From Hippophae tibetana (lineage: Eukaryota; Streptophyta; Magnoliopsida; Rosales; Elaeagnaceae): DNA of 64,000 nt. Below are positions 61,551 to 64,000 of the stretch, piece after piece. The number at the start of each line of letters is the position of its first letter. The first letter of the stretch is position 1. The notes under the pieces are model-generated. The model was not told where the DNA came from. It saw nothing but the letters and a program-made list of their open reading frames with translations, and searched no databases. The stretch is taken from the NCBI GenBank assembly GCA_037013495.1, contig CM072812.1:39181001-39245000 (forward strand). Direction: 5' to 3'. Both the position numbers and the translations under genes were made by a program.

Positions 61551-63535
61551 ACCCCCAAATTTAACCTTTTAGTTGTCCTCAAGTAAAGCTAAGTCTAACT
61601 AGATAAAATGAAATGGATAGTATATTCATAAATATATATCTATCAATACATGCATATTTAGTAAAACTATCCCCTTCAAAAGTCGTATAATTATATTAGA
61701 AGAAGGTTCACATATTCATCAATCAACTTTCCATCAATACAAGGATATGCAAGGATTTGATGAATTGATTCATGTTTGTAAGTGTATTGTACATGATAAC
61801 ATCCAATGCACTCATAAAATCAACTTATAAGAGCATGCTAATCAATTCAATCCTATAAGAAGTCTCATAAGTCTATTTTTTACATCCTTCTCCACTAATA
61901 TAAATATGCACTTAGTTAAATATCAATAAGGACTTTATATGCTTGTAATGTAAGGCTTAGGTTGGGATTGATGAATGAAGACATTTAATCTCTTTCCACA
62001 TCTTAGTTTTCTATTTATTAATCATACACTTTCTAATTACAATTGAGCTTTTACTTGATATTTTACTACAACCCCTCTTATCATTATTTTCATATTATTT
62101 TATTCCATATCTTTTTTTTAACTTCAAAATACCCCTAAACTTGTTTTCAATTTTATTTTCTTTTTCTTTAGAAGGATAATTATGTTGTGAGTTTTTATCT
62201 TCTTCTTTTTTTCAAAGAGTCCATTACATTTCACCTTACTCTATAGCATAGCACATGATTGCATTTTTTTTCTTTTCATACAAGCTAATGGTGCAAGGGT
62301 AAAGATAATGTTTATTATATGTATTTGTGTATGGATTATTGTTTCGGTTCACATTACCCATATTGAATATTTATTTAGTATTATTTGGACAATTATTAAA
62401 CAAATGAGCCCCATCACAAAACAAATAAGATACCTCTGAATCTTGGACCTAGTTTATACTCATTTGCAAGTTTTGAACCTTCAAAAGATTAACAAAAGAT
62501 GAAACTTGAGTTGTTAATGTCGTGATATCATTTGCCTCCTACATTCTGACTACTCTTCTTGTGGCTGGCATTCTATCAATTGGCCATTAATAATTATTGC
62601 TAGTCATTTTCTTAAGCAAATCATAAGCTTGATTGTAAGATTTATCTAGTAGAGCTCCATTAGCGGTTGCATCAAAAATGGTTCTTGTTTGCGCATTGAG
62701 ACCATTGTAGAAAGTCTCCATTTGGATGCAATGAGGAATACCATGGTAAGGACACATCTTTAACAATTCTTTGAATTGTTTCCATATTTCATATAAAGAT
62801 TCTCTTTCATATTGTTGGTAGGAGGTGATGTCATTCCTAAGCTTGGCATTCTTTGTTGGTGGAAAATATTTCATCGAAAAATTCTACACCAAATTATTCC
62901 AAGTTATAATGGAATCAGGTGCCTCTTAGGTCGCATCATTAAATTTGAATGAATCTCTAACTTCAATAAACAATATGAGATGTAGACGAGGATTCTCTGT
63001 TGGTAATCCACTGAATTATCCAACTGTTTGTAGCATTTAAAATATCACTGACTTTAATTCAAACTAATTAGCTTGAATATTTGGCCTTGTAATATTTGGA
63101 TTCAGCCCATCCAACATAGGTAATGCATATTTATTCATATCTTTATCCCTATCATCCATTAAAGGTATCTAATTGTTCAAATTTAGCTCATTATTGTTTA
63201 TTTCTAATGGATTAGCCATTTCTTCCATTTGAGTGACAACTTATTGTTTTCTTATCGATCTTAAAGTACGCTTGATTTCGTGATTGAAAGGAAATATTTC
63301 TCTCTTACGGACTCTACTTACACAATAGACTCAAATGTGTTTCTAATAGCACTAAACGATATGCCAAAATTAAAAATACATAATTAAATAAATAAAGAAA
63401 AATTACGAAAAATAAATAAAGAAAAATAACCAAAATAAATAAATAAATAACCAAGTAACTAAAAAAATAATAATAATAATATAATATAAAAATTAATTTC
63501 TAATATTTATAATCTCCAACAATGACGTTAAAAAC
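61551..63535 (-). mobile_element. Internal region of an Athila/Tat-like gypsy element with gag only
   Basis: About 2.0 kb bounded on the minus strand by a degenerate primer-site-like sequence (AACGTCATTGTTGGAG, near 63516-63533) and a purine tract (61551-61563) preceded by TTGAGGAC. It holds a gag fragment and no protease, reverse transcriptase or integrase. The layout parallels the coding-free element at 45269-49383, implying both use the same type of helper. Confidence 0.65.
62587..62874 (-). pseudogene. Ty3/gypsy gag fragment (retrotransposon gag domain)
   Basis: 95 codons open. Capsid-type gag region: FPPTKNAKLRNDI, ESLYEIWKQFKELL, CPYHGIPHCIQMETFYNGL and a terminal KMTSNNY, all in the order of plant Athila/Tat-type gags. 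Upstream sequence (to about 63200) continues in other frames with stops, e.g. around 62880-62960, so the protein is broken at both ends. Confidence 0.8.
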
Positions 63536-64000
63536 TTAAACGAACATGAATTGTGTGCCATAAATATGAGAGTATACATATCGTAACAAGTAATATAATG
63601 ATAAGAAGAGATCGTTCCTACCATAATTTTGTAATTAGAAACTAATTTTTAAAAGTAAAAAAATAAAATTCAATTTTTTTGTGTTATATTTTTAAAAGAG
63701 TAAAATTAAAATAACTAAAAATAAGTAGCAGTAATTAATTAACTCAGAACTGATAACTAAGAAAATATATGAGAAAATATCTAAGAATACTTAATCTTCT
63801 AATTTTTTAAACATATGAATCACTAAAATCCCCCCAATATAATTACCAATCAATTATATGATCACTTCAATCTAACCTAACATATATTCATGTCTCAAGT
63901 AAACTACACACACCATATAGTAATTAATCAAATCACACTCACATACTACTCATTAATTTCATCAATTATGGATGATATACATAAAAATTATACATGTCTG
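63536..64000 (-). repeat. Family T LTR (5' LTR of the gag-only element), runs out of the window
   Basis: The part from 63740 matches 60254 onward and 24200 onward in the same orientation. 63536-63740 is the LTR's 3' end, missing from the other copies. Bounded at 63535 by the primer-site-like sequence. Confidence 0.7.

Noticed and set aside
1..64000. tRNA, rRNA, snoRNA genes and CRISPR arrays
   Set aside because: No cloverleaf with paired acceptor stem and GGTTC-type arm was found. Tandem arrays lack the repeat-spacer pattern, and the window is eukaryotic.

Overview
This is a stretch of AT-rich nuclear DNA from a flowering plant, probably a dicot. The evidence is one intron-rich gene with plant-type splice sites and a dense mixture of plant transposable elements: hAT, Ty1/copia, Ty3/gypsy and TRIM (terminal-repeat retrotransposons in miniature). 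I cannot name the species. I see only one apparently intact protein gene in 64 kb.

Layout. 1-3147: 5' part of a decayed hAT DNA transposon on the minus strand, with three minisatellites in its leader. 3252-16869: a 20-exon plus-strand gene for a SEN1/senataxin-type superfamily 1 helicase (MAGATAMA 3-like, 818 codons), reconstructed here exon by exon. Its fourth intron carries a decayed copia element (4842-9656), and its sixteenth intron carries a tandem copy of its own 5' splice site. 17240-22234: a full-length but broken copia element on the minus strand. 22439-23299: a fasciclin-like arabinogalactan protein pseudogene (minus). 23483-28561: a hAT-type MITE, a gypsy LTR fragment and a copia remnant.

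29631-30926: a 1.3-kb TRIM with 5-bp target duplication. 32823-33440: a 618-bp TRIM-derived insertion with three LTRs, two head-to-tail and one inverted, forming a perfect 176-bp palindrome and flanked by the 5-bp duplication GAACT. 33706-35660: a long solo-LTR-like repeat of a non-autonomous gypsy family. 37155-40640: tandem repeats, a copia 5' end and a second hAT MITE. 40641-43910: very AT-rich, no gene.

43911-49383: inverted and nested copies of the same gypsy LTR around a coding-free internal region (LARD-like). 50795-58535: repeat fragments, a decayed gypsy-type coding region, a third hAT MITE and a 111-bp tandem array. 58560-64000: a gypsy integrase remnant, two 1.2-1.3-kb LTRs joined as a near-spacerless palindrome, and a gag-only Athila/Tat-like element running off the window.

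The only functional gene product expected is the helicase. The rest is layered transposon debris. The most unusual structures are the three-LTR TRIM palindrome, the large LTR palindrome at 59.0-61.6 kb and the duplicated splice donor in the helicase gene. Protein family names come from recognising motifs by eye. No database search or alignment program was run.
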